A DNA stretch of 64,000 nucleotides, from assembly GCF_014197435.1 (NCBI RefSeq), contig NZ_JACIFP010000001.1, positions 4,154,001 to 4,218,000 on the forward strand, read 5' to 3'. Position numbers and translations under genes: made by a program. Below are positions 1-9,029 of this stretch, in pieces (the stretch's first letter is position 1; the number at the start of each line of letters is the position of its first letter). Under the pieces are notes generated by a model, which worked only from the letters and a program-made list of their open reading frames with translations, did no database searches and was not told where the DNA came from. The stretch is from Gordonia humi (GTDB lineage Bacteria; Actinomycetota; Actinomycetes; Mycobacteriales; Mycobacteriaceae).

Positions 1-2154
1 CAGGTGGCCCACCCAGTGCCGCGGCGAGTCGACGTGGCCGTACATCATGGTCGAACTCGACGGCAGCCCGACCTCGTGCGCGGTGGTGACGACGTCGATC
101 CACGCCGACGCGGGCAGTTTGCCCTTGGTGAGGATCCACCGGACCTCGTCGTCGAGGATCTCGGCGGCCGTCCCCGGAATCGACCCCAGACCGGCGGCCT
201 TCAACGCGGTGAGCCAGTCGCGGACCGATTCGCCGCCACGCGAGGCGCCGTTGACGATCTCCATCGGGCTGAACGCGTGCACATGCATCGACGGCACCCG
301 GTCCATGATCGCGCGGACCAGGTCGGCGTACCCGGTCACCGGGAGCTCGGGGTCGATGCCGCCCTGCATGCAGATCTCCGTCGCCCCCGCCAGATGTGCC
401 TCCCATGCGCGGTCGGCCACCTCGCTCGTCGACAGCGTGAACGCGTCGGCGTCGCCCTTGCGCTGGGCGAACGCACAGAACCGGCATCCGGTGTAGCAGA
501 TGTTGGTGAAGTTGATGTTGCGGTTGACGATGTAGGTCACATCGTCGCCGACCACGTCCCTGCGGATCGAGTCGGCCAGCGCCGCAAGCGCGTCCAGTCC
601 CGGGCCGTCGGCGGTGGCCAACGCCAGGTACTCGTCGTCGGAGAGGCCCGCCGGATCGTTCTCCGCATGCCGCAGCGCCGAGGCGAGATCGGATTCGAGT
701 CGTTCGGGAGCACCGTCGGCCGCCAACTCGAGGACCTGCTCGCGGATGGTGTCCCAGTCGCCGAACGCATTGTCGATGTCGCTGCGCGTGTCGGTGTTGC
801 GTCCGTCGGTGTCGATCTCGGTGTTCAAGTCCACGCGACCCGACGAGGCCCACTCCTCGTCCGGCTCCTGCCACGGCAGACCCTCGGGCCGCACATCGCT
901 CGCCAGCCCGGTGTCCGGGTCGGTGAGCGCCGCCACGTGCGCGCTGATCCGCGGATCGATCCACGGCGAGCCGGCGAGCACGTACTTGGGCTGCGCCGCG
1001 GAGCGCTCGGTGAGCGTGAAGCCGCTGGCCGCGGTGATCTCGGCGAGCGTGTCCAGATTCGGCCACGGTCGCTCGGGGTTCACGTGGTCGGGAGTCAGCG
1101 GCGAGACGCCGCCCCAGTCGTCGACGCCCGCGGCGATCAACGCGCCGCACTCGTCCGCCGAGACGAGGTTCGGCGGCGCCTGGATGCGCATCCCTGGGCC
1201 CATCACGATACGGGCGACGGCGACCGCCGCCAGGAACTCCGACATCTCGGCGTCGGGCACCGATCCCATCGCCGTATCGGGCTTGGCCCGGAAGTTCTGG
1301 ACGATGACCTCTTGGATGTGGCCGAACGCCTTCTGCGCCTTACGGATCGCGAAGATCGACTCGGCTCGCTCCTGACGATTCTCGCCGATGCCGACGAGGA
1401 TGCCGGTGGTGAAGGGCACCGACAGGCGACCGGCGTCGGTCAGCACGCGCAGACGCACCTCCGGGTCCTTGTCGGGGCTGCCGTAATGACACTCCCCCTT
1501 GTCGGTGAACAGCCGACGCGCGGTGGTCTCGAGCATCATGCCCATGCTCGGAGCGACCGGCTTGAGCCGGTTGATCTCCTCCCAGCTCATCACGCCGGGG
1601 TTCAGATGCGGAAGCAGTCCGGTCTCCTCGAGGACCCGGATCGCGGCGGCCCGCACATAGTCGAGCGTCGAATCGTAGCCGCGTTCGTCGAGCCACCGGG
1701 CGGCGTCCGGCCAGCGGTCCTCGGGCCGGTCGCCGAGGGTGAACAGCGCCTCTTTGCAGCCGAGGGCGGCGCCGTTGCGGGCGATCGCGACGACCTCGTC
1801 GAGCTCGAGGAACATGCTGTGCCCCTCACTGCGGAGCTTGCCGGGCACTGTCACGAAGGTGCAGTAGTGGCAGCGGTCGCGACACAGGCGGGTGAGCGGG
1901 ATGAACACCTTGCGCGAGTAGGTCACCGTGTGCGGTCGGCCCTGCTCCTCGAGTCCCGCGTCGCGCACGCGCGCGGCGGCCTCGCAGAGAGCGGTCAGGT
2001 CGTCGCCTCGGGCGGCCAGCAGGACCGCGGCCTCGTCGACGTTGAGCGCGGTCGCATCACCGGCGCGACGCAGTGCGCGCCGCATCGCCGACGGGGAGGG
2101 AGTCAGCGGTTGCGTTTCCGAATCAGAAGACGTCACCTCTTCGATGGTAGACAC
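1..2154 (-). CDS. fbiC: FO synthase FbiC (CofG-CofH fusion), C-terminus cut by window edge
   Basis: Makes the deazaflavin FO, precursor of coenzyme F420, from the riboflavin intermediate 5-amino-6-ribitylamino-uracil and tyrosine. Two radical-SAM halves are visible: the CofG-like half has CRDRCHYC (C91, C95, C98) and the CofH-like half has CYTGCRFC (C553, C557, C560). Each CxxxCxxC motif would hold a 4Fe-4S cluster. The window contains 718 codons of a family that is usually about 850 residues, so the last 130 or so lie beyond base 1. The GTG at 2154 is chosen because it follows the upstream gene by 29 bases and leads straight into a variable N-terminus; no other in-frame start is closer. It is the last visible gene of the typA-lpqW-mshB run, as in mycobacteria. 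Family assignment is firm; the exact start is less so. Confidence 0.95.
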   Translation of the reverse strand, partial: MSTIEEVTSSDSETQPLTPSPSAMRRALRRAGDATALNVDEAAVLLAARGDDLTALCEAAARVRDAGLEEQGRPHTVTYSRKVFIPLTRLCRDRCHYCTFVTVPGKLRSEGHSMFLELDEVVAIARNGAALGCKEALFTLGDRPEDRWPDAARWLDERGYDSTLDYVRAAAIRVLEETGLLPHLNPGVMSWEEINRLKPVAPSMGMMLETTARRLFTDKGECHYGSPDKDPEVRLRVLTDAGRLSVPFTTGILVGIGENRQERAESIFAIRKAQKAFGHIQEVIVQNFRAKPDTAMGSVPDAEMSEFLAAVAVARIVMGPGMRIQAPPNLVSADECGALIAAGVDDWGGVSPLTPDHVNPERPWPNLDTLAEITAASGFTLTERSAAQPKYVLAGSPWIDPRISAHVAALTDPDTGLASDVRPEGLPWQEPDEEWASSGRVDLNTEIDTDGRNTDTRSDIDNAFGDWDTIREQVLELAADGAPERLESDLASALRHAENDPAGLSDDEYLALATADGPGLDALAALADSIRRDVVGDDVTYIVNRNINFTNICYTGCRFCAFAQRKGDADAFTLSTSEVADRAWEAHLAGATEICMQGGIDPELPVTGYADLVRAIMDRVPSMHVHAFSPMEIVNGASRGGESVRDWLTALKAAGLGSIPGTAAEILDDEVRWILTKGKLPASAWIDVVTTAHEVGLPSSSTMMYGHVDSPRHWVGHL

Positions 2155-2183
2155 ATCACATCCGGCGCGAATTCCGGGCGGGG

Positions 2184-2537
2184 TCAGAGGTTGTTCAAAC
2201 GCGCGGCGTACGTCATGGCGGCGGGAGCGCCGAGCCCGCACACGAGCAGCAGCAGGACGCGCCAGTCGCCGATCAACGCTCCGTTCCCGTTCAGTCCGGG
2301 CACCGCCGCGACGATCACGACGGCCGTCCACGCGATGAGCGGAGCGTAGCGCCAGGTCGACTCGGTGATCGCACCGGCCAGCCGGCACAGCAGCGCGGTG
2401 CCGACCGCGGCGACGATCGCGGTGACCGGCACCGGTACCGCGCCGATGTACAGATCCAGGTAGAACACGGTCAGCAGGCCGAGGACCACGCCGCTGACGG
2501 TGAGGACCCCGATCTCGACACGGTCGGCGACACTCAT
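2184..2537 (-). CDS. Small membrane protein between mshB and fbiC (Rv1171-like position)
   Basis: A 117-residue, very hydrophobic protein with about four predicted membrane helices and almost no soluble domain. Its ATG at 2537 overlaps the stop codon of mshB in an ATGA arrangement, so it is probably translated by coupling with mshB. Mycobacteria have a small conserved membrane gene (Rv1171) at the same place between mshB and fbiC, which supports it as a real, conserved gene. No catalytic motif is visible and I do not know its function. A role linked to mycothiol or F420 would rest on position only. Confidence 0.85.
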   Translation of the reverse strand: MSVADRVEIGVLTVSGVVLGLLTVFYLDLYIGAVPVPVTAIVAAVGTALLCRLAGAITESTWRYAPLIAWTAVVIVAAVPGLNGNGALIGDWRVLLLLVCGLGAPAAMTYAARLNNL

Positions 2538-3406
2538 CCGGAGATCCCCTCGAACAGGTCCGTCTCGAATCCGGCGGCGCGGACGTCGGTGCGAATGAAG
2601 TGCTCGACGGCCGCCACCGGCTGCGCGATGAGGTTCGACAACGCGTACTCCGTGCGACTCGGTGCGACGGTGACCTGCGTCGCGTGTGCGGCGAGTGCGT
2701 CGACCTTGCGCTCGCGCACCGCCGACACGTCGACGGCCGCGGTGATCTCGCTGTCGGGATAGCTGGGCAGCTCCCCGTCGTCGGGCATGCGCCAGCCGTC
2801 CGGGATCTCGTCGATCGCGGCGAGACCCGCCTCCAGCGACGATCGCTGGGTGACCGACTCGTACACTTTGAACCGGCGGCCGGTCTCGGCGACCGACTCG
2901 GCGATCGCCGCGGCCGACACCTCGTGGACGCGTCTGTGGTCGGGATGCCCGTATGTGCCCGCGGCGTCGTAGGTGACGATGACCTGCGGTGCGAACGAAT
3001 CGATCTCGGCGCGCAGCGCGGCCACCAGATCGGCGTGCGCGGCCTGGAACAGTGCACGCGGATGCTCGGCCGACGGCGTGCCCGCCATACCGGAGTCGCG
3101 CCAACGTCCCGCGCCGCCGAGGAACCTCGGTTCGAGCGCGGGGATCCCGTCCGGTGTGAGCGCGCGCAGCGCCGCCCGCAGCTCGCCGATGCGGTAGCCG
3201 CCGAGCTGATCGGCTCCGCCGTCGGCGACCAACTGCGACCACTGCTGACCGATGACCTCGCCCTCCTCCCCGAGGGTGAACGTGACGACGCGGACGTCGA
3301 CGCCGTCGGCGAGATAGCGGGCGATGACGCCGCCGGTCATGATCGACTCGTCGTCCGGGTGCGCGTGCAGGAGCAGCAGACGTCGCCGCGCGGCGCCGTC
3401 GCTCAT
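2534..3406 (-). CDS. mshB: Mycothiol biosynthesis deacetylase MshB
   Basis: Zinc-dependent deacetylase that removes the acetyl group from GlcNAc-inositol to give GlcN-inositol, the second enzymatic stage of mycothiol synthesis in the cytosol. The N-terminal AHPDDE motif (H16 and D19 as metal ligands) and the later GHPDH segment are the family signature of the PIG-L/LmbE fold. The product is 290 residues, as expected. An earlier ATG exists at 3418, but 3406 is preferred because it overlaps the lpqW stop codon as ATGA. The gene sits between lpqW and a small membrane gene, the order seen in mycobacteria. Confidence 0.95.
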   Translation of the reverse strand: MSDGAARRRLLLLHAHPDDESIMTGGVIARYLADGVDVRVVTFTLGEEGEVIGQQWSQLVADGGADQLGGYRIGELRAALRALTPDGIPALEPRFLGGAGRWRDSGMAGTPSAEHPRALFQAAHADLVAALRAEIDSFAPQVIVTYDAAGTYGHPDHRRVHEVSAAAIAESVAETGRRFKVYESVTQRSSLEAGLAAIDEIPDGWRMPDDGELPSYPDSEITAAVDVSAVRERKVDALAAHATQVTVAPSRTEYALSNLIAQPVAAVEHFIRTDVRAAGFETDLFEGISG

Positions 3407-5376
3407 CGCAGACCCCACTGGACGGCGTCGCCGAACACGCCGACCTGCGGTGCCCCGTCGAGCGAGACTCCCACCATGACGTCGGTGGCGGCGCCGAACA
3501 CCGAATCCTGATAGATCGGCAGGTAGACGGCCTGATCGGCGAGGAGCGTCTCGGCCCGGTCGAGGTAGGGCGCGGGGTCTTCGGAGGCCATCGCCTCGGT
3601 AGCCAGGGACATCAGTTCAGGATCGCACAGGCCCGAGATGTTGCCCGTATAGGTGCTGCCGCTGTCGGCGGGCGCCCGGGTCGTGCTCGACGGACTCGAC
3701 GCGGGCGGTGTGGTCGGCAGGACGCTCTCGTCGGCCGACTCGTCCTCGGCGTCGGTGTGCTCACCGGCCTCGGTGCCCTCGGTCGGCGGCTCGCATCCCA
3801 CCTGGGTCGCGAGCGACGTCGCCGGGTCCCCGCCCATGCCGGTCCAGCCGACCACCAGATCGACGCGGGCGTTGAGCAGTGCCGCACCGTACAGGTCGGT
3901 GTTCGACATGCCCTGGACCACGGCGTGCACGCCGGCGGCGCGCAGCTGGTCCGCCATCGACTCGGCGGCGGACATCGCCTGTTCGTCGGCGTTCACCGCG
4001 CCGATGCGCACGACGAGGTCTTCACCGTCCTTCTGCAGCGGAGCCACCCCGTACGGCAGCCCTGGAACGTCGCCGGGCGCCGACGTGGGCGCCGATGTCG
4101 AGGGGTCCGTCGTCGACGAGACGTCGGGCGACTGCGGTCCGTCGGTGGTCTGCGGTTCGCCGGAGGAGCTCGGGGCACCGGAGGACGGCGCCGGTTCGGG
4201 ACGCTCGGCAGGCGCCCCCGGACGGTAGTCCGCCGACGCGAGGAGATCGAGGATCTCCGCACGGTTCGGTCGCGCGCGGTCGACGGGCTGATATCCGTGG
4301 TTCGACGGCGCGTACACGGTGTTCGCGAACGGTGTCACGACGGTGTCCCCCGCGGCGGCGGCGCGGATGAGTCCGCCGTCGAGCATGCCGAGGACACCGC
4401 GACGCACCGCGACGTCCGACATGGTCTCCGACCTGGTGTTCACGTTGACGGTGAGTCCGCGCGGCATCGGCCGCCGGACGGTCGCGACTCCGGGAATCGC
4501 TCCGACCTCGGCGGCCGACGCCGGTCCGGCGGTCAGCGACACCATCGTCGAATCGCCGTTGCGGATGGTCTGCGCCATCTGCGGAGCGGTGCCGGCACGA
4601 CGCAGCACCACCTGGTCGATCTCCGGCGGCTTGCGCCAGTACCGGTCGTTGCGGATCAGCCGCACCTCGTCGCGCGACCTGTCGATCGAATAGATCGCGA
4701 ACGGGCCGCCGGTCACCGGCTTGCCCTTGTCCATCCCGGTCTGGAAGCCGGTCGGTTCGGACTTGAGGCTGTGGCTGGGCAGCAGCGCGGTGAACAGCTC
4801 GCGCCACGCCTGGAACGGCTGGTCGAAGGTCACCGTCACGACTTTGCCGCCGCTGCCGGTCTCGACCTTCTTGATCGCGCGGTAGCCCGCCGATCCCACG
4901 ACGTTCGGCTGCCGTGACATCTGCTGCCACAGGTAGGCGAAGTCGTCACCGGTCATCGGCAGACCGTCCGACCACTGGGCGTCGTCGTCGATCTTGTACG
5001 TCACCTGGAACGGATCGGTCGAGGTGACCTCCGCCGACGTCAGGAGAGCCTCGTTCCGGTCCCAACGCACGCCGTCCGGCGTCTGCACCGGCAGGAACGC
5101 GCTGGGCAGAGTCAACGCGGCGACCGCGGTCGTCACCGAGCCGAGGTCCGATCCGACATGCGGATTGAACCCCGACCCGATGGAGTCGGTCGCCACGTAG
5201 ACGGTGCGCTCGTCCGGGTACTCGCTCGGCGTGGTGGTCGGGACGGTCTCCCGCACCGGCGGCGGCGGGTCGGCCATGCAGGCGGTCGAGGCGACCCCGA
5301 CGACCCCCGCGAGAGCGAGCGCGGCCAGACCTCGCCCGGTTCTCGAACGCAGCACCGAACCTGCCGTGCCGGTCAT
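3403..5376 (-). CDS. lpqW: Lipoprotein LpqW, SBP-fold regulator of PIM/LAM assembly
   Basis: A 657-residue lipoprotein with the fold of an oligopeptide ABC substrate-binding protein. In mycobacteria LpqW is not a transporter subunit; it controls flow of mannolipids into lipomannan and lipoarabinomannan. The start ATG at 5376 follows GGAAGG and opens a signal peptide ending in a lipobox (VASTAC); an in-frame upstream extension to 5451 would overlap typA and lacks sense as a signal. Two Ser/Thr/Pro/Glu-rich linkers, around codons 385-430 and 545-590, interrupt the second half of the domain. No permease or ATPase gene is next to it, and the typA-lpqW-mshB order matches mycobacteria. Identification rests on fold plus context. 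Confidence 0.85.
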   Translation of the reverse strand: MTGTAGSVLRSRTGRGLAALALAGVVGVASTACMADPPPPVRETVPTTTPSEYPDERTVYVATDSIGSGFNPHVGSDLGSVTTAVAALTLPSAFLPVQTPDGVRWDRNEALLTSAEVTSTDPFQVTYKIDDDAQWSDGLPMTGDDFAYLWQQMSRQPNVVGSAGYRAIKKVETGSGGKVVTVTFDQPFQAWRELFTALLPSHSLKSEPTGFQTGMDKGKPVTGGPFAIYSIDRSRDEVRLIRNDRYWRKPPEIDQVVLRRAGTAPQMAQTIRNGDSTMVSLTAGPASAAEVGAIPGVATVRRPMPRGLTVNVNTRSETMSDVAVRRGVLGMLDGGLIRAAAAGDTVVTPFANTVYAPSNHGYQPVDRARPNRAEILDLLASADYRPGAPAERPEPAPSSGAPSSSGEPQTTDGPQSPDVSSTTDPSTSAPTSAPGDVPGLPYGVAPLQKDGEDLVVRIGAVNADEQAMSAAESMADQLRAAGVHAVVQGMSNTDLYGAALLNARVDLVVGWTGMGGDPATSLATQVGCEPPTEGTEAGEHTDAEDESADESVLPTTPPASSPSSTTRAPADSGSTYTGNISGLCDPELMSLATEAMASEDPAPYLDRAETLLADQAVYLPIYQDSVFGAATDVMVGVSLDGAPQVGVFGDAVQWGLR

Positions 5377-5392
5377 CCACGCACCTTCCGCT

Positions 5393-7303
5393 CTACGAGT
5401 TCTGGTCGCGTGCCTTGGCGCGCGAACGCTCACGTGCGCGGGTCGAGGCATCCAGATGCAGCTTACGCACGCGGACCACCTCGGGAGTCACCTCGACGCA
5501 CTCGTCGGCGGCACAGAACTCCATCGCGCCTTCGAGGTCGAGGACCATCGGCTTGGCCAGTGTCTCCATGACATCGGCCGAGGACTGACGCATGTTGGTC
5601 AGCTTCTTCTCGCGGGTCACGTTGATGTCGAGATCCTCGAAGCGAGGGTTGATGCCCACCACGTGGCCCTCGTAGGTGTCGTCGCCCGGATCGACGAAGA
5701 AGGTGCCGCGATCGGCGAGCTGGATCATCGCGAACGGGGTGACGCTGCCCGCACGGTCGGAGACGAGCGAACCGGTGTGGCGCGCGCGGATCTCACCCGC
5801 CCACGGGCCGTACTCGGCGAACACCGCGTTGGCGATGCCGGTGCCGCGGGTCTCGGTCATGAAGTCGGTGCGGAAGCCGATGAGACCGCGTGACGGGATC
5901 TCGAACTCCATGCGCACCCAGCCGCTGCCGTGGTTGTTCATCTGGTCCATGCGGCCCTTGCGAGCGGCGAGCAGCTGGGTCACCGCACCCAGGTACTCCT
6001 CCGGGACGTCGATCGTCAGGTGTTCGAACGGCTCGTACGTCTTGCCGTCGACCTTGCGGGTCACGACCTGCGGTTTGCCGACGGTCAGCTCGAAGCCTTC
6101 GCGGCGCATCTGCTCGACCAGGATCGCCAGCGCCAGCTCACCGCGACCCTGCACCTCCCAGGCGTCGGGGCGGCCGATGTCCTGCACGCGCAGCGACACG
6201 TTGCCGATCAGCTCACTGTCCAGACGATCCTTGACCATGCGCGCGGTGAGCTTGTGGCCCTTGACCCGGCCGGCGAGCGGCGCGGTGTTGGTGCCGACGA
6301 TCGCCGAGATGGCCGGCTCGTCGACGGTGATGCGCGGCAGCGCGACCGGGTTCTCCGAGTCGGCGAGCGTATCGCCGATCATGATCTCCGACATGCCCGC
6401 GACGGCGACGATGTCGCCGGCGACGGCGACGTCGGCCGGCGCACGGTCCACGCCGAGGGTCACCAGGAGCTCGGTGATCTTGGCGCGCTCGACGACGGGC
6501 TCGCCGTCGACCTCGCGACACCACGCGACCTGCTGTCCCTTGCGGAGCGTGCCGTTGTGGATGCGAACCAGCCCGAGCCTGCCGAGGAACGGCGACGCGT
6601 CGAGGTTGGTGACGTGCGCCTGCAGCGGCGCGTCGACGTCGCCCTTGGGCGCGGGGACGCTGTTGATGAGCACGTCGAACAGCGGGTCGAGGTTCTCGCC
6701 CGGGGGCACCTCGCCGTCGGCGGGCTGCTCGATGCTGGCGACGCCCGCGCGACCGGAGGCGAACAGCACCGGGAGCTCCAGTGCGAGTTCGGCGGCCTGC
6801 GAGGCCTCCTCGTCGTCGAGATCGGAGGCGAGGTCCAGGAGGAGGTCCTGCGACTCGGTGACGATGTCGCCGATACGGGCGTCGGGGCGGTCGGTCTTGT
6901 TCACGACCAGGATCACCGGCAGCGACGCGGCGAGCGCCTTGCGCAGCACGAAGCGCGTCTGCGGCAGCGGCCCCTCGGAGGCGTCGACGAGCAGGACCAC
7001 ACCGTCGACCATCGACAGCGCGCGCTCCACCTCGCCGCCGAAGTCGGCGTGACCGGGCGTGTCGATGACGTTGATGACGTACTCGGAGCCGTCCGGCTGG
7101 CGGCGGTGCACGGCGGTGTTCTTGGCGAGAATGGTGATCCCCTTCTCGCGTTCGAGGTCGCCGGAGTCCATGACGCGGTCGACGAGTTCGGCGCGTTCGC
7201 CGAACACGCCGGACTGACGCAGCATCGCGTCGACCAAGGTGGTCTTACCGTGGTCGACGTGCGCCACGATCGCGACGTTACGGAAGTTGGGGACTGCGCT
7301 CAC
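5393..7303 (-). CDS. typA: Translational GTPase TypA/BipA
   Basis: Ribosome-binding GTPase of the EF-G/LepA group, involved in ribosome assembly and stress adaptation. The G1 motif AHVDHGKT lies near the N-terminus, followed by DTPGH (G3) and NKTD (G4); the C-terminal EF-G-like domain V and the BipA-specific C-terminal domain follow. The product is 636 residues from GTG 7303, close to the usual 610-640. I chose this GTG because an AAAGAG ribosome-binding site lies a few bases upstream; ATG 7318, five codons earlier, is nearly as good, and an ORF extension to 7390 is not supported. It heads the run into lpqW and mshB. Confidence 0.95.
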   Translation of the reverse strand: MSAVPNFRNVAIVAHVDHGKTTLVDAMLRQSGVFGERAELVDRVMDSGDLEREKGITILAKNTAVHRRQPDGSEYVINVIDTPGHADFGGEVERALSMVDGVVLLVDASEGPLPQTRFVLRKALAASLPVILVVNKTDRPDARIGDIVTESQDLLLDLASDLDDEEASQAAELALELPVLFASGRAGVASIEQPADGEVPPGENLDPLFDVLINSVPAPKGDVDAPLQAHVTNLDASPFLGRLGLVRIHNGTLRKGQQVAWCREVDGEPVVERAKITELLVTLGVDRAPADVAVAGDIVAVAGMSEIMIGDTLADSENPVALPRITVDEPAISAIVGTNTAPLAGRVKGHKLTARMVKDRLDSELIGNVSLRVQDIGRPDAWEVQGRGELALAILVEQMRREGFELTVGKPQVVTRKVDGKTYEPFEHLTIDVPEEYLGAVTQLLAARKGRMDQMNNHGSGWVRMEFEIPSRGLIGFRTDFMTETRGTGIANAVFAEYGPWAGEIRARHTGSLVSDRAGSVTPFAMIQLADRGTFFVDPGDDTYEGHVVGINPRFEDLDINVTREKKLTNMRQSSADVMETLAKPMVLDLEGAMEFCAADECVEVTPEVVRVRKLHLDASTRARERSRAKARDQNS

Positions 7304-7389
7304 TAAGGTCTCTTTCATCGTCACCGGATGTTGAACCCTGTAACAGTAGCGGCATGCCCGGGTCTCATGCGATCCGACGACTATGACCA

Positions 7390-7408
7390 TGTGGTTAGCC
7401 TGAGCTAA
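7390..7408. promoter_or_regulatory. Candidate IdeR/DtxR iron box in typA - small ORF divergent region
   Basis: A 19-base site reading TGTGGTTAGCCTGAGCTAA matches 15 of 19 positions of the IdeR/DtxR iron-box consensus, including the core GGTTAGCCT and the terminal CTAA. It lies 9 bases before the start codon of the small Cys-rich gene at 7418 and about 90 bases from typA. If real, binding of iron-loaded IdeR there would block the small gene. Matches of this quality can occur by chance, so this is a candidate only. Confidence 0.45.
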
Positions 7409-7417
7409 TCTTTCGGT

Positions 7418-7594
7418 ATGGGTAAGAACGATCCCGCCCGCGTCGCGCGCATGAAGCCGAAGAAGAAGTGCTGCCGCAAGTCGACGCGCTGCCTACGGTG
7501 CCCGGTGGTGATCCATCGCATGGGCAAACTCGACTGCGACTCCATGTCGAAGAAGCAGGCGACGAAGGCGCTGAAGAAGGCTCGCGCGGCCTGA
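7418..7594 (+). CDS. Small Cys-rich basic protein, unknown function
   Basis: A 58-residue protein that is strongly basic, with a run of Lys after residue 12 and four cysteines in a CCRKSTRCLRC arrangement (C18, C19, C25, C28). Its tail is again Lys/Ala-rich and probably helical. The Cys pattern could bind a metal or a small Fe-S cluster, and the charge suggests nucleic-acid or ribosome contact, but neither is shown. The ATG at 7418 has no strong Shine-Dalgarno sequence. Codon use (third positions nearly all G or C) agrees with a real gene. It is divergent from typA and lies just behind the candidate iron box. Confidence 0.7.
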   Translation: MGKNDPARVARMKPKKKCCRKSTRCLRCPVVIHRMGKLDCDSMSKKQATKALKKARAA

Positions 7595-7602
7595 ATCGCG
7601 CA

Positions 7603-8013
7603 TCATCCTCGTTCGAGCAGGTCAGCGAGTATCTCGGGAAGCCATTCACGATCGTTGGGCACGACGGCCCCGGCCTGGTCGAGCGCCCGCAACCGCTCGG
7701 CGTCGACCCACTCGATCATGCGATGCTCGGCGGCCGTCGGCGTCCCGTCCACGATCGTCGCGCGCAGTGCGATCAGCTCCAGCCCGGACTCGAGCGTCAC
7801 CGCGACGGCGAGACGGTCCCCCACCTCGACCCGAACGTTTAATTCCTCACACAGTTCCCGGACCAGAGCATCGGCGAGCGTTTCGCCCGGTTCCACCTTG
7901 CCGCCGGGCAGCTCCCACAGTCCGGCGAGCTCGGGCGGATAGGCCCGTTGCGCGAGCAGGATCCGTCCGTCGTCGGACAGGATCGCCCCGGCGACGACCG
8001 TCGTGGCGCTCAT
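7603..8013 (-). CDS. mutT2: Nudix hydrolase, MutT-type (MutT2-like)
   Basis: A 136-residue (deoxy)nucleoside triphosphate pyrophosphohydrolase of the MutT group. The Nudix box is complete: GGKVEPGETLADALVRELCE followed by E, giving the GX5EX7REUXEE pattern that binds Mg. Members clean oxidised or modified nucleotides (8-oxo-dGTP, 5-methyl-dCTP) from the pool. In mycobacteria mutT2 also lies near typA, which supports the symbol. Its ATG overlaps the thiQ stop codon as ATGA, so it appears to be the last cistron of the thiamine transporter operon. The substrate cannot be told from sequence alone. Confidence 0.85.
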   Translation of the reverse strand: MSATTVVAGAILSDDGRILLAQRAYPPELAGLWELPGGKVEPGETLADALVRELCEELNVRVEVGDRLAVAVTLESGLELIALRATIVDGTPTAAEHRMIEWVDAERLRALDQAGAVVPNDREWLPEILADLLERG

Positions 8014-9029
8014 GCGCGCACCACCCCGATCCGCTCGGGCATCGGGGTCAGCGACACCCGGTCGCCCTCACGCACCGGTCGGTCGGCGATCGCGTCCACC
8101 CACCGTCCTGCTACGTCGACCACCAGGCGCCACGAGCCGATCAGCGGCGCCGCACGCACCACCGTCGCCTCACTTCCCGGGTCGGGATCGGCGCGCAACG
8201 AGTCCGGACGCAGCGCCACCCGGCACGGCCCCGCGGGCACGTCCGAGAGGCCGTCGTCTATCGCGATGTCGCCGAACCCGGTGGTCAGGCGTCCGCCCGA
8301 CACCTCCCCGTCGACGATGTCCGAGGCGCCGAGGAAACTCGCGGTCCATTCGTCGGCCGGGCGGCGCCACAGACGCTGCGGCGGCGCGGTGTCGACGATC
8401 GTCCCCTCGCGCATCACCGAGACGACGTCGGCCATCAGGGCGGCCTCGCCGTGATCGTGGGTGACGACCACGGTCGGCGTCCGCGAGGCGCGGACGATGT
8501 CGGCGATCGCCACGGCGAGGTCGTCGCGGAGACGGCGGTCGAGCGCGGCGAGCGGTTCGTCGAGCAGCATCAGGCGCGGACGCGGCGCCAGCGCGCGGGC
8601 GAGGGCGACGCGCTGCGCCTGACCGCCGGACAGCTCGCCGACGCGACGGTCGGCGAAGCCGGGCAGCTGTACCAGATCGAGGAGTTCGTCGACACGCTCA
8701 CGGGCCGCCCGCCGTCCCATGCCTCGACGCGCGAGCCCGTAGGCCACGTTCTGTCCCACGGAGCGACCGGCGAAGAGCTGACCGTCCTGGAACACGACGC
8801 CGAAGTCCCGGCGATGCACGGGTACTCGGGCGAGGTCCGCACCGTCGTAGGCGAGGGTGCCCGCGGCGACCGGTTCGAGACCTGCGATGGCCCGCAGCAA
8901 CGTCGACTTACCGCAGCCGGAAGGACCGAGAAGCGCGGTGACCAGCGACGACCCGCCGACCTCCCAGTCGACGTCGTGCACCACCTCGCGCGCGCCGTAG
9001 CGGATCGACACGTCAGTCAGCGTGAGCAT
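8010..9029 (-). CDS. thiQ: Thiamine ABC transporter ATP-binding protein
   Basis: A 339-residue ABC ATPase with Walker A GPSGCGKST, Q-loop VFQDGQLF, signature LSGGQAQRV, Walker B LMLLDEP and H-loop VTHD, followed by a C-terminal TOBE-like regulatory extension of about 110 residues, typical of the Mod/Pot/Fbp type of importer. It energises the permease encoded just upstream; the two genes overlap by 17 bases. The substrate is inferred from the ThiB-like binding protein that heads the operon. Confidence 0.85.
   Translation of the reverse strand: MLTLTDVSIRYGAREVVHDVDWEVGGSSLVTALLGPSGCGKSTLLRAIAGLEPVAAGTLAYDGADLARVPVHRRDFGVVFQDGQLFAGRSVGQNVAYGLARRGMGRRAARERVDELLDLVQLPGFADRRVGELSGGQAQRVALARALAPRPRLMLLDEPLAALDRRLRDDLAVAIADIVRASRTPTVVVTHDHGEAALMADVVSVMREGTIVDTAPPQRLWRRPADEWTASFLGASDIVDGEVSGGRLTTGFGDIAIDDGLSDVPAGPCRVALRPDSLRADPDPGSEATVVRAAPLIGSWRLVVDVAGRWVDAIADRPVREGDRVSLTPMPERIGVVRA

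Noticed and set aside
4..2349. Long plus-strand open frame over fbiC
   Set aside because: Arg/Gly/Asp-rich antisense reading of fbiC without any domain; the minus-strand frame has both radical-SAM motifs.
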